Shown in pieces: positions 6,430 to 13,417 of a stretch of DNA of 17,870 nucleotides. Positions within the stretch are counted from its first letter, which is position 1, and each line of letters opens with the position of its first letter. The translations under genes and the position numbers were made by a program. Origin of the DNA: DATCKG01 sp036562385 (GTDB lineage: Bacteria; Bacillota; Sulfobacillia; Symbiobacteriales; Symbiobacteriaceae); assembly GCA_036562385.1 (NCBI GenBank), contig DATCKG010000100.1, positions 1 through 17,870 on the forward strand, read 5' to 3'. The notes below the pieces were generated by a model. It saw only the letters and a list, made by a program, of their open reading frames with translations, was not told where the DNA came from and ran no database searches.

Positions 6430-8354
6430 TTCTTTTCACCCCCGGGGACGCTGAGGCCGAGAGCAGCCCGGCGCTCATCGATGGCCGCCAGGATCTTGTT
6501 GGCAGCCGCCTCGGGGTCGGTTTCCACCAGGAAGTAGCCGCCGGTCAGGTCCCGGACCTTGCTGGTGAGGACCTCGGTAACCAGGGCGCTGCCCGTTACC
6601 GGCACCATGACGCCCAAGTGGACCGGCAGGCCGAGGGTGACCGCATACGTGCCGATGGCAACCGCCTTCTCCGCCACAGCCTCCGCGGCCGAAGCCACCA
6701 CCGGGAGCTGGTGGATGTCCACGCCGAGGCGTTCGGCCAGGGCCACCACGAGCCGGACAGCCCGGGAGTTGTCCACGCAGGAGCCCACGTGGATCGCCGG
6801 GGGCAGCGGCCCGCCCAGACCGTTGGCCTCGCCGATGGCATATAGGACCGCCTTCAGGCCGTCGCCGCAGAGTTCGTCCACGTTGGCCGGATCCATCAGC
6901 CCGTGGCGCATCAGCGCACCCGCGCCGCAGCCGGTGGCCAGGACCAGCACGTTCTCCTTCAGCAGCCGGCGGGCGATGGCGAGGAAGTTCTTGTCCTGCG
7001 GGATCTTTACGTTATTGCAGCCGGCAAACAGGACGACGCCACGGATGTTGCCAGCCACGATGTTGTCGATCAGCGGCTTCAGCGGATCATTGGCATCCAG
7101 CTTGCTCAGGGCGTTTACGATGGCCTCCACGGAGAAGCCGGCTACCACCTTGGACTTGATGGGCGGGATATCCACCGGCTTGCCACGACGACGGGTGAAG
7201 TTCTTAATGGCCACCCGGAGGATCTCCTTCGCGTTCTCAGCGGCCGTCTCCTCCCGGAAGGCCACATGCATGGCGCCGGGGATGCGGGCGGTGTCGGTGG
7301 TGGTAATGACGGTGGTGCCCATGCACTCGGCCACAGTGGCTACGGACGGCATGATGCACTGGTAGTCCACCACCATGGCGTCCAGGGCGCCGGTGACCAG
7401 GGCCATCTCCTGGCTGACGGAGTGGGTGCAGGGCGGAACGCCGTGGCGCATCAGTACCTCGTTACCGGTGCAGCAGATGCCCACGATGTTGATGCCGGTG
7501 GCCCCTGCCTCTTTCGCCTCATTCTCCATTTCCTTGGCGACGCCGACGATCACGTCCGACAGCACCGGGTTGTGGCCGTGGACCGCGACGTTGACGGCGT
7601 CAGGCTTCAGCACGCCCAGGTTCGCTTCGGTGACCACCGGGGTCGGAGTGCCGAAGAGGATGTCGGAAAGGTCGGTGCCCATATAGGAACCGGCCATGTC
7701 GCACAGAGAGCAGCGCATGCCCGCCGTGAGCAGGTTTATGGGATCGGCGTCGCAACCGTAGTGGGTCCGGTGCATGACATCGGAAATCTCGTAGTCGATC
7801 CCTTTGGGCGTCAGACCGAGTTCCGCCAGGCGCTGCAGCCGCTTCTGGTTGAGGGTCGTCCTGTACCAGTACGGCCCCTCATCCTTCTCCGCGAAGTCGG
7901 AAATGGCGAGCTTTGCCACGTCGTGGGCGATCTCCTGGTCAGTGCGGCCCTCTGTGGGGATCCCCAACCGTTTGGCCACCGCGTGGAGCTTCTCCCGGTC
8001 CTTGATGCTGTAGTCCGGTGCCTTGCCTTCAGCCACCAGCTTCAGGGTGTGGGCCAGGTGCCGGGCGTGGCCGGAGTGGCTGGCGGTTCCGGAGGCAATT
8101 GCCCGGTCCAGCCCGCGGGCGACAAAGGTGTCGGCCGTGGCCCCGCAGATACCCTTCTTCGGCCCGTTGCCCACGGGATCGATGCGGCACGGGCCCTGGA
8201 GGCAGTGCCGGCAGCAGAGACCTGTCTCACCGAAACCGCACTGCGGCAACATGGCCTCATAGCGGTCCCATACCGTTTCGATGCCGGAGTGTTGAGCCTT
8301 CTCGATCATCATACACACGGCTGGGTCGAGGGAGACTTTGCACTTCGTAACCAT
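6426..8354 (-). CDS. cooS: Anaerobic Ni-Fe carbon monoxide dehydrogenase, catalytic subunit
   Basis: This catalyses CO + H2O = CO2 + 2 e- + 2 H+ as a homodimer, usually cytoplasmic or membrane-associated through CooF. It has 642 residues, full length. The residue numbers match, as I recall them, those of Carboxydothermus CODH-II: C39 and C47 (D cluster); C48, C51, C56 and C70 (B cluster); H261, C295, C333, C446, C476 and C526 (Ni-Fe C cluster); and H93 and K563 (catalytic proton and base network). All are present, so the enzyme should be active. Start ATG 8354 is preceded by AGGGGG. It is the first gene of a cooSF operon, behind a CooA-like operator. The lack of acetyl-CoA synthase genes nearby favours a monofunctional CODH. 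Confidence 0.97.
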   Translation of the reverse strand: MVTKCKVSLDPAVCMMIEKAQHSGIETVWDRYEAMLPQCGFGETGLCCRHCLQGPCRIDPVGNGPKKGICGATADTFVARGLDRAIASGTASHSGHARHLAHTLKLVAEGKAPDYSIKDREKLHAVAKRLGIPTEGRTDQEIAHDVAKLAISDFAEKDEGPYWYRTTLNQKRLQRLAELGLTPKGIDYEISDVMHRTHYGCDADPINLLTAGMRCSLCDMAGSYMGTDLSDILFGTPTPVVTEANLGVLKPDAVNVAVHGHNPVLSDVIVGVAKEMENEAKEAGATGINIVGICCTGNEVLMRHGVPPCTHSVSQEMALVTGALDAMVVDYQCIMPSVATVAECMGTTVITTTDTARIPGAMHVAFREETAAENAKEILRVAIKNFTRRRGKPVDIPPIKSKVVAGFSVEAIVNALSKLDANDPLKPLIDNIVAGNIRGVVLFAGCNNVKIPQDKNFLAIARRLLKENVLVLATGCGAGALMRHGLMDPANVDELCGDGLKAVLYAIGEANGLGGPLPPAIHVGSCVDNSRAVRLVVALAERLGVDIHQLPVVASAAEAVAEKAVAIGTYAVTLGLPVHLGVMVPVTGSALVTEVLTSKVRDLTGGYFLVETDPEAAANKILAAIDERRAALGLSVPGGEKK

Positions 8355-8407
8355 ATCGGATCAGCCCCCTTGTGCATGGCACAGCTTTCGCCCGATGTCT
8401 GCCTTTG

Positions 8408-8456
8408 TTTCTAGCCTAGTCGGAAACAAGGGGGACAGTCTGTCATTTAGATGACA
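8408..8456 (-). promoter_or_regulatory. Putative CooA-activated cooS promoter: operator 8441-8456 and -10 region
   Basis: TGTCATTTAGATGACA at 8441-8456 is a perfect 6-bp inverted repeat with a 4-base spacer and fits TGTCA-N6-TGACA. The described CooA site is TGTCA-N6-CGACA. On the minus strand a TAGGCT (8418-8413) or TAGAAA (8413-8408) could be the -10. That places the operator centre near -41, the class II activator position, with no good -35 hexamer. The leader to the cooS ATG would be about 50 bases. Operator identity is inferred from symmetry and from the CooA-like gene next door. Confidence 0.68.
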
Positions 8457-8488
8457 CTTTCGCAATTTGATTCTTTTTACCCATGCAG

Positions 8489-8508
8489 AATAGACCATAA
8501 GGTCTATT
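8489..8508. promoter_or_regulatory. Second perfect inverted repeat in the divergent control region
   Basis: AATAGACCATAAGGTCTATT has 8-bp perfect arms and a 4-base spacer. It differs from the CooA-like palindrome in half-site sequence. Its centre is about 50 bases upstream of a TATACT at 8546-8551 that could be the -10 of the cooA-cooC gene, so it could be an operator for that promoter. The binding protein is unknown. Confidence 0.45.
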
Positions 8509-8545
8509 TCAGAGGGGTGGCCACTGAAATGTGAGTATTGAGAGG

Positions 8546-8551
8546 TATACT
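8546..8551 (+). promoter_or_regulatory. Possible -10 element (TATACT) of the cooA-cooC transcript
   Basis: TATACT is one mismatch from TATAAT and lies about 80 bases before the cooA ATG. No convincing -35 is found 16-18 bases upstream, which is expected of an activator-dependent promoter. It overlaps a small GAGTAT/ATACTC inverted repeat (8533-8552). Confidence 0.35.
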
Positions 8552-8628
8552 CTACTAAGGAGCAAGGGCATATTTCACCCGGCGTTGGTCCCTTGGGTGC
8601 CGCAGCGGGATGACTGGGAGGTGACCCC

Positions 8629-9285
8629 ATGCAGCCACCTCTTACCTCTGGGGAATTACCCGGTTCCTACACCATTCGTACGTATCGCCGTAGGGAGCTG
8701 GTCTTTGCCCCGGAGAGCCACACGGAAGAAATCTACCTGGTGCGGAAAGGGAAGATCCGACTGTTTATGACGGACGCATCGGGGCGGGAATGCACCATCA
8801 GCGTCCTCGTCCCCGGCGACATGTTCAGCGGTCACACTCGCTGTGGAGGCGAGGCGCTGAGCGAGGTGGAGGTGGCCGTCACCGACCGGCGCTCGTTCGT
8901 GCAGATGATGATGCACGACCCGGAGGTCTGCTATCGGTTGCTGAGCGTACTGGGCCGGTGCCTCAATAACGCCTTCGACCTGATCGAGGCGATGGCGTTT
9001 AAGGCCTGTTCCAGCCGGCTGGCCTGGATGCTGCTGACGGAGGCGAGGGCCCAAGGCGAACCCTGCGGGGCGGGCATTCGGTTGCCGGTGGATCTGACTA
9101 CGGAACAGATCGCCTCCCGCATCGGGGCGACCCGGCAGACTGTCTCAACGCTGCTGAACGAGTGGGAACGGTCGGGGCTGATTTCCCGCGGCAAGGGGGA
9201 ATGGCTGATTCGGGATCCGGCGCGGCTCGAGTGGATCAGCACGGCCGGCGGAGACGGAAAACGGATGCACAGGAGGAACAAGCAG
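8629..9285 (+). CDS. cooA: CooA-type heme CO-sensing activator (Crp/Fnr family), reads in frame into cooC
   Basis: This is a predicted CO-responsive transcription activator of the CODH operon. The effector domain (about residues 10-125) resembles CooA: GDMFSGHTR at 63-71 aligns with the CooA segment that supplies the heme-ligating histidine (H77 in Rhodospirillum, recalled as GDIFCTHTR in Carboxydothermus), here H69. The redox-ligand cysteine of the Rhodospirillum protein is Ser67. A long dimer helix and a C-terminal helix-turn-helix follow (TTEQIASRIGATRQTVSTLL, 157-176). ATG 8629 has GGGAGGTG 5-6 bases upstream. There is no stop before cooC: after the expected CooA end (about residue 205) a linker of some 14 residues leads into M220, the CooC start. 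So the cooA product is either a CooA-CooC fusion or lost its stop. A general Crp/Fnr regulator is the alternative call. Confidence 0.85.
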
Positions 9286-10069
9286 ATGGAACGGGGGCTG
9301 AAGATCGCGATCAGCGGCAAGGGCGGCGTCGGCAAGACCACTCTGGCGGCGACCCTGGCCTGCCTGTTTGCACAGGACGGCCAGCGGGTACTGGCGGTGG
9401 ATGCCGATGCTGACGCCAACCTGGGGGAGGCGCTGGGATTTACCGCGGAAGAGCTGGCAGCGCAGCGGACCATCGCGGAGGACCGGGACCTGATCAAAGC
9501 CCGGACCGGTGCTACGCCGGGCGTGCAGGGGCAGTGGTTCACCCTGAATCCGCGGGTGGATGACATCCCCGACACGTACGTGATCGAGAAAGAGGGGATC
9601 CGCCTCCTGCGCCTGGGTCACAAGCTCAGGGGCGGAGCGGGCTGCGATTGCCCTGAAAATGCGTTCCTGAAGGAACTGCTCCGGCATCTGGTGGTGGAGC
9701 GGACTGATACGGTGATCGTGGATATGGAGGCCGGCCTCGAGCACATGGGTCGGGGCACCACCGACTCTGTGAATGCGCTGATCGTGGTGGTGGAGCCGGG
9801 GCGGCGGTCGTTCCAGACGGCGGAAATGATCGCCCAGTTCGCCCGGGACCTTGGGGTGGAGCGGGTTTTCGCCGTGGCCAACAAGGTCCGTCCCGGCGAC
9901 GAGGCGGCGGTGGAGGAAGGAATCCCGTCTTTGCCCCTGCTGGGCATGTTGCCGTACGATCCCTCGGCCACACAGGTAGACCTGGCGGGGCGCTTCTGTC
10001 CGGCAATTGAGCCCGGACTTCTGGGAAGCGGCCCGGCGGGTGCAGGAGCGGCTGAAGGAGCTTGTGTAA
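9286..10069 (+). CDS. cooC: CooC-type CODH nickel-insertion ATPase; fused to cooA upstream and frameshifted near its 3' end
   Basis: This is a MinD/ParA-like ATPase that helps insert nickel into the CODH C cluster. It has a deviant Walker A GKGGVGKTT (11-19), an aspartate-rich VDADADANL switch I region, the CooC metal motif GCDCPENAF with C120 and C122, and a Walker B-like VIVDMEAGLEH. ATG 9286 has its own AGGAGG 9 bases upstream, so CooC could also be made separately inside the fused frame. At about 9993-9996 the frame breaks: the original frame runs on, unrelated, to 10413, antisense to the arginase gene. Skipping one T gives a natural tail (SVRQLSPDFWEAARR...KELV) ending at TAA 10067-10069, directly before a terminator. 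The corrected length is about 260 residues, normal for CooC. The shift is a sequencing error or a recent mutation. Confidence 0.85.
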
Positions 10070-10078
10070 TGCAATGCG

Positions 10079-10112
10079 AAAGGGCCCGGTATACGACCGG
10101 GCCTTTTGTTTC
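10079..10112 (+). terminator. Intrinsic terminator after cooC
   Basis: A stem of GGCCCGGT with its complement, extended by one G-U and three A-T pairs, has a 5-base loop and is followed on the plus strand by TTTTGTTTCGTTT. It starts 10 bases after the inferred cooC TAA, which supports that stop as the true gene end. It also lies just past the arginase stop on the other strand. Confidence 0.85.
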
Positions 10113-10120
10113 GTTTGCCC

Positions 10121-11023
10121 CTACCGGCCTGTTGAGCGGCGGCGGTCCGGCTGTGCGGCTTTTGCCAGCCAGTCCGGTCGGCGCTGCACCTGGTTGGCCA
10201 CGGCGGTCTTTGCCACGGCCAGGGCCAACTGAAGGGTTCGCCCTTCCTGGTCCCGGTCCGGGTGAAATTCCACGATGTCCAGGGCCACCAGGCGGCGCTC
10301 CCGGGCCAGAAGGGCCACCAGGTCCAGGGCCTCGCTCTGACGGAACCCGCCAGGCACCGGCGTGCGGGTTCCCGGCGCCTCCGACGGGTCTACCGAGTCG
10401 ATGTCGAAGCTGAGAAAGACATCCGGCTTCAGCCGGTTGATGAGCCGATCCTTTTGCCGGCGGACCTCCTCCGGCGTGAGCAGCTCGGCATCGCTCAGTT
10501 CCAGCAGCACCCGCTCGCCGGGGTCCAGGGAACGGATGCCCCAGAAGTGCAGGCGGGCCGTTTCCACGAGCCGGGGCAGAAAAGCAGGCATCAGCCCGGC
10601 CGCCAGGGAGAGCACCATGCCGTGGACGTTGCCGCTGGGGGAGGTCTCCAGGATGTTATAGTCGCCGTGGGCGTCGATCCACACCACGTCGAAGTCGTAA
10701 TGCATGGCGGAAAGGGCCCAGATGGTGCCCAGGGAGGTGCTGTGGTCACCACCCAGGGTGAGCATGAGGTGGCCGGGACGATGGACCTGCTGCCACAGCG
10801 AAGCCTGACGCCGGGCCGCTTCCACCACCTTCCGCACCCGCACGGGGACGGGATCTTCCTGGCGACCTGGTTCCAGGGGAAGGTCCCCCAGGTCTTCCAC
10901 CGATACGCCCAGGCGCTCCAGCATCGGAATCAGTCCCGCCCGCCGCAGGGCGGCAGGGCCGTAGTCATGGTACTGATGCGCCAATCCCAGGGTTGTAGGA
11001 AACCCCAGGAGCTGGATTCCCAC
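10121..11023 (-). CDS. rocF: Arginase (ureohydrolase family)
   Basis: This hydrolyses L-arginine to L-ornithine and urea using a dimanganese centre in the cytoplasm. 300 residues, the usual size. The Mn ligands are visible: H94 (GGDHS), D117, H119 and D121 (WIDAHGDYN), and D207 and D209 (SFDIDSVDP). The arginase-type SGNVHGM segment (130-136) argues for arginase over agmatinase or formiminoglutamase, although related ureohydrolases cannot be fully excluded. The start is GTG 11023 with GGAGGT 8 bases upstream. It is transcribed alone and converges on the cooC terminator. No arginine regulator, permease or ornithine aminotransferase lies nearby. Confidence 0.9.
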   Translation of the reverse strand: MGIQLLGFPTTLGLAHQYHDYGPAALRRAGLIPMLERLGVSVEDLGDLPLEPGRQEDPVPVRVRKVVEAARRQASLWQQVHRPGHLMLTLGGDHSTSLGTIWALSAMHYDFDVVWIDAHGDYNILETSPSGNVHGMVLSLAAGLMPAFLPRLVETARLHFWGIRSLDPGERVLLELSDAELLTPEEVRRQKDRLINRLKPDVFLSFDIDSVDPSEAPGTRTPVPGGFRQSEALDLVALLARERRLVALDIVEFHPDRDQEGRTLQLALAVAKTAVANQVQRRPDWLAKAAQPDRRRSTGR

Positions 11024-11252
11024 GATTGGTTACCTCCGTTGTCTGCCGCATCCTTCGGGGTGCGGCGTAGTTCGTCTGTTGCTGTGTAGTGTATGGGCGG
11101 AATCCCTGCCACTGGCACAGCGACGGCTGCACCCGTGCTTCGTTTTGGATGCGCCCGAGCGTATTCTTTCAGGTAACGGACCATTCCTTCCGCAGGTCCC
11201 GTTTTTTTTTCGCCCGGTGTAGCAAGCTACAGGGTGAGGAGGGAACACACGC

Positions 11253-11486
11253 ATGGCACGGAAGAAAAAGGCTCATTCCGAACGTCCCAAGGCGCTGACG
11301 CCGCTGGACCTGTTGAAGCTGGAGATCGCAGCGGAACTGGGGCTGGCAGAGAAGGTGGCTTCGGAGGGTTGGGGTGCCCTGACCGCAGCGGAGACCGGGC
11401 GGATCGGGGGCCTGCTCCATAAGCGGCTGCGGGACCGGCGGATCACCATCGGACCCCGGGGCACCCTGGTACCGCTGGACCAATAA
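11253..11486 (+). CDS. Alpha/beta-type small acid-soluble spore protein (SASP)
   Basis: SASPs coat and protect DNA in the dormant spore and are degraded by the GPR protease at germination. The 77-residue product has the two family landmarks: LKLEIAAELGL (residues 21-31), matching the first conserved block and GPR cleavage region, and a GRIGGLLHKRL block (49-59), matching the second. It has a basic N-terminus (MARKKK) and a longer linker than the Bacillus major SASPs, so it is a divergent member. ATG 11253 has GAGGAGGG about 9 bases upstream. It is monocistronic, with a terminator right after it. Forespore (sigma G) control is expected, but no clear promoter could be seen. Confidence 0.8.
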   Translation: MARKKKAHSERPKALTPLDLLKLEIAAELGLAEKVASEGWGALTAAETGRIGGLLHKRLRDRRITIGPRGTLVPLDQ

Positions 11487-11491
11487 GGAGG

Positions 11492-11527
11492 GCCGGTCCG
11501 GAACTGTTTCTGGACCGGCTTGTTGCT
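11492..11527 (+). terminator. Terminator between the SASP gene and the convergent DUF4097 gene
   Basis: An 8-bp stem GCCGGTCC/GGACCGGC (11492-11519) has a partly paired 12-base interior and is followed by TTGTTGCT on the plus strand. It sits 5 bases after the SASP stop and overlaps the end of the convergent minus-strand gene region, so it probably works in both directions. Confidence 0.7.
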
Positions 11528-12476
11528 ATCGGGCCTTCATGGTGACCGATCCGGTGACCGCCTCCAGGGTGACCGGGTGTTCTCCGCTGCCGGTGCTCCC
11601 CTGCGCTGTGGCGCCGGCGCCCTCCCGGGTCATCTTCACAAAGTCGGGGAGGCGCAGGGAACCGGTTCGGGTCTCGGCTGTCACCTGCATACTGCTTTCG
11701 ACCGGGACCGTGAGACGGATCTGTCCGGTCTCGGTTTTCAGGTGGACGGCGCCCTCCAGCGGGATGGTGGTGTCCGCCCGGATCTGTCCGGTCCGGGTCT
11801 CGGCCATGAGGCTGCCCCGGAACTGTTCCACCCGGATGGTGCCCACGTCGGCCCGCAGTTCCATAGGCCCTTGATAATCGGTCACGCGAATGTTGCCGGC
11901 GCCGGTGGTGGCCTTCAGCTTCAGCCCCGGGGGGACGGAGACGACGAGCCGGGCACCGGATCGGAAGAGCCTTCCTCCGTCTGCGGTGACGGAGACCACA
12001 GGCCCTTGGGAGATCTGCAGGGCGACGGCATCGGGCGGGTCCCACAGCAGCGGTGCAAAGGAGAGGGGAGCGGCCTCGATCCGAATCTCCCCGGCGCGGC
12101 CGGGCTTCACCTCCAGCGCGCCCACGGGCAAGTCGATCCGCAGTTCCTCCACCCCGGCGGCGCTTATGCTGTGGACTTGCCGGTCGGTGATCCAGGGGCT
12201 TACCGCGGCGCCGGCAGCCAGGAATGCGGTGAGCAGCACCAGGAGGACGGCCACCAAGTCCGGACGGAAGCGGATCTCCTGGTCTGGGTGCCGGCGAGCC
12301 TGACGGATGCGGATCAGGTACTCCACGCCGAGGCTTACCAGCATCAGGGGCCACAGGCGCAGGAGCAGCCGGGTGCAGGATCGGATGCCCAAGAGGGTGT
12401 CTACCAGGAACGCGGTGCCCATGGCGATGAGCGTCAGGGCCGCGGTGTAGCGTCCGACCCGTTGGGTCTGTTTCAT
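11526..12476 (-). CDS. DUF4097-type beta-helical surface protein with N-terminal membrane segments
   Basis: 316 residues. The N-terminus has hydrophobic stretches near residues 10-30 and 37-53 (LLRLWPLMLVSLGVEYL, a LiaI/LiaF-like transmembrane pattern), then a third at about 74-92 (VAVLLVLLTAFLAAGAAV). The rest is a repeat-rich extracytoplasmic beta domain with TGxIR-type strands (ATTGAGNIRV, ADVGTIRV, TRTGQIRA, TETGQIRL, TRTGSLRL). This matches the DUF4097/LiaG-like domain seen in envelope-stress gene sets. Function is unknown; cell-envelope sensing or scaffolding is an inference. ATG 12476 has GGAGGAGG upstream. It is the last gene of a minus-strand group with the YqhV-like and DUF441 genes, 81 bases after the former. 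Confidence 0.78.
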   Translation of the reverse strand: MKQTQRVGRYTAALTLIAMGTAFLVDTLLGIRSCTRLLLRLWPLMLVSLGVEYLIRIRQARRHPDQEIRFRPDLVAVLLVLLTAFLAAGAAVSPWITDRQVHSISAAGVEELRIDLPVGALEVKPGRAGEIRIEAAPLSFAPLLWDPPDAVALQISQGPVVSVTADGGRLFRSGARLVVSVPPGLKLKATTGAGNIRVTDYQGPMELRADVGTIRVEQFRGSLMAETRTGQIRADTTIPLEGAVHLKTETGQIRLTVPVESSMQVTAETRTGSLRLPDFVKMTREGAGATAQGSTGSGEHPVTLEAVTGSVTMKAR

Positions 12477-12557
12477 GGTGCGTGAGCCTCCTCCTAGGGG
12501 GAACCCTGTCTGTCAGGTTAGACGTCGGGCGCCGGGCCTTTCCTGCACGGCGTTTCA

Positions 12558-12821
12558 TCACGGCCGGGTGCCCAAAATGACCAGGATAACCCCCAGGAGG
12601 ATCAGCAGCAGCTTCTGGGGATGGATTCGGCCAAGTCCCGCCGCCAGCCCCATGGCGCTTACCACCGCAAAGATCAGCGGCCCCACCAGTCCCAGGGCGC
12701 TGTTGAGGCGGAGCATCGGCCGGACGTCCTGCATCCGCAGCAGCAGAAAAAACGCGGTCACCTCAACGGCTGCGGAGAGGGCCCGGGCCAGCCGGATGCC
12801 CCATAGCAGCTTGTCGTCCAC
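12558..12821 (-). CDS. YqhV family (DUF2619) small membrane protein
   Basis: An 87-residue protein with about three hydrophobic helices. It resembles Bacillus YqhV (DUF2619) in the pattern: AAVEVTAFFLLLR, then LNSALGLVGPLIF, then the C-terminal LLLILLGVILVILGTR. In spore formers yqhV lies next to the spoIIIA operon, but here it lies between DUF441 and DUF4097 genes. Its function is unknown. The start is GTG 12821 with GGAGGAGG 8 bases upstream. It follows the DUF441 gene after 21 bases, so the two are probably co-transcribed. Confidence 0.72.
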   Translation of the reverse strand: MDDKLLWGIRLARALSAAVEVTAFFLLLRMQDVRPMLRLNSALGLVGPLIFAVVSAMGLAAGLGRIHPQKLLLILLGVILVILGTRP

Positions 12822-12842
12822 CCGCTGTTCCTCCTCCGGCGA

Positions 12843-13295
12843 TCAACTCCACCGCATCAGAGCCAGCAGGACCGCCGTGATCCCTGCCGCAGCCAGGGGC
12901 CCCACCGGGATGCCCCGGAACAGGACGACCCCGAGGATTGTCCCGACCACGATCCCGACGATCACTTCCGGCTTCATCTGCAGGAGCGTGACACCGTATC
13001 CGCTCAACACCGCCGCGGCGATGCCGCCGATGACAGCCGCCAGGCCGGTCCGGGAGGTGAAGCTCTCCCGAATCTGCGGCCAGCCGACCTCACCGGTGGC
13101 AAAGGGAACCAGCACGGCGATCAGCAGAAAGATCAGCCCCGCCTCCAGCCCCCGTCGCTCCAGCATGGGAAAGAAGCGGTCCAGCTGAAGGACCTGCATG
13201 ATCAGTACCACGCCGGCGGACGTGACGATGAGCGGGTTGCGGGCGGCCACGCCCAGCGTCATTAGCGCGAGCAAAATGACCCGCCCGCTTCCCAT
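12843..13295 (-). CDS. DUF441 family integral membrane protein
   Basis: 150 residues with four or more hydrophobic helices. The pattern fits the DUF441 (YeaL/YtwI) family: ARNPLIVTSAGVVLIMQ, then RRGLEAGLIFLLIAVLVPFATG, then a glycine-rich central segment and VGTILGVVLFRGIPVGPLAAAGI. No biochemical function is known for the family. A first ATG at 13301 abuts the GGAGG. The second ATG at 13295 has the correct 7-base spacing and is preferred. It is the first gene of the minus-strand trio and is divergent from the MFS transporter. Confidence 0.82.
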   Translation of the reverse strand: MGSGRVILLALMTLGVAARNPLIVTSAGVVLIMQVLQLDRFFPMLERRGLEAGLIFLLIAVLVPFATGEVGWPQIRESFTSRTGLAAVIGGIAAAVLSGYGVTLLQMKPEVIVGIVVGTILGVVLFRGIPVGPLAAAGITAVLLALMRWS

Positions 13296-13417
13296 GGGCA
13301 TCCCTCCTCAGTTTATCCCTATGGACAGGCAGCGAAAAAATGCCTGATGGCCGGCGCGTGCCGGCCCGGGCTGCCGGGCAAGCTAGCCCCGAGAACACCT
13401 ATGGGGAGGGATCCTTC

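Noticed and set aside
6903..8414. 503-residue plus-strand open frame opposite cooS
   Set aside because: Shadow frame; cooS on the minus strand has every catalytic residue in place.
8361..8630. 89-residue minus-strand open frame in the cooS/cooA intergenic region
   Set aside because: It would cover the operators and promoters of both divergent genes and shows no recognisable protein pattern.
10070..10413. Long C-terminal extension of the CooA-CooC frame
   Set aside because: It passes through a terminator and then runs antisense to arginase; the sequence is Pro/Gly/Arg-rich with no fold-like pattern. The alternative frame gives a natural CooC end.
11201..11231. Run of T residues and a TGTAGCAAGCTACA palindrome before the SASP gene
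   Set aside because: The T run precedes rather than follows a hairpin on the plus strand, and the palindrome is short; no regulatory role could be supported.
13340..13384. GGCCGG...CCGGCC hairpin followed by a T run on the minus strand
   Set aside because: No minus-strand gene lies upstream of it, so a terminator role there has no clear purpose; it may be chance in GC-rich DNA.
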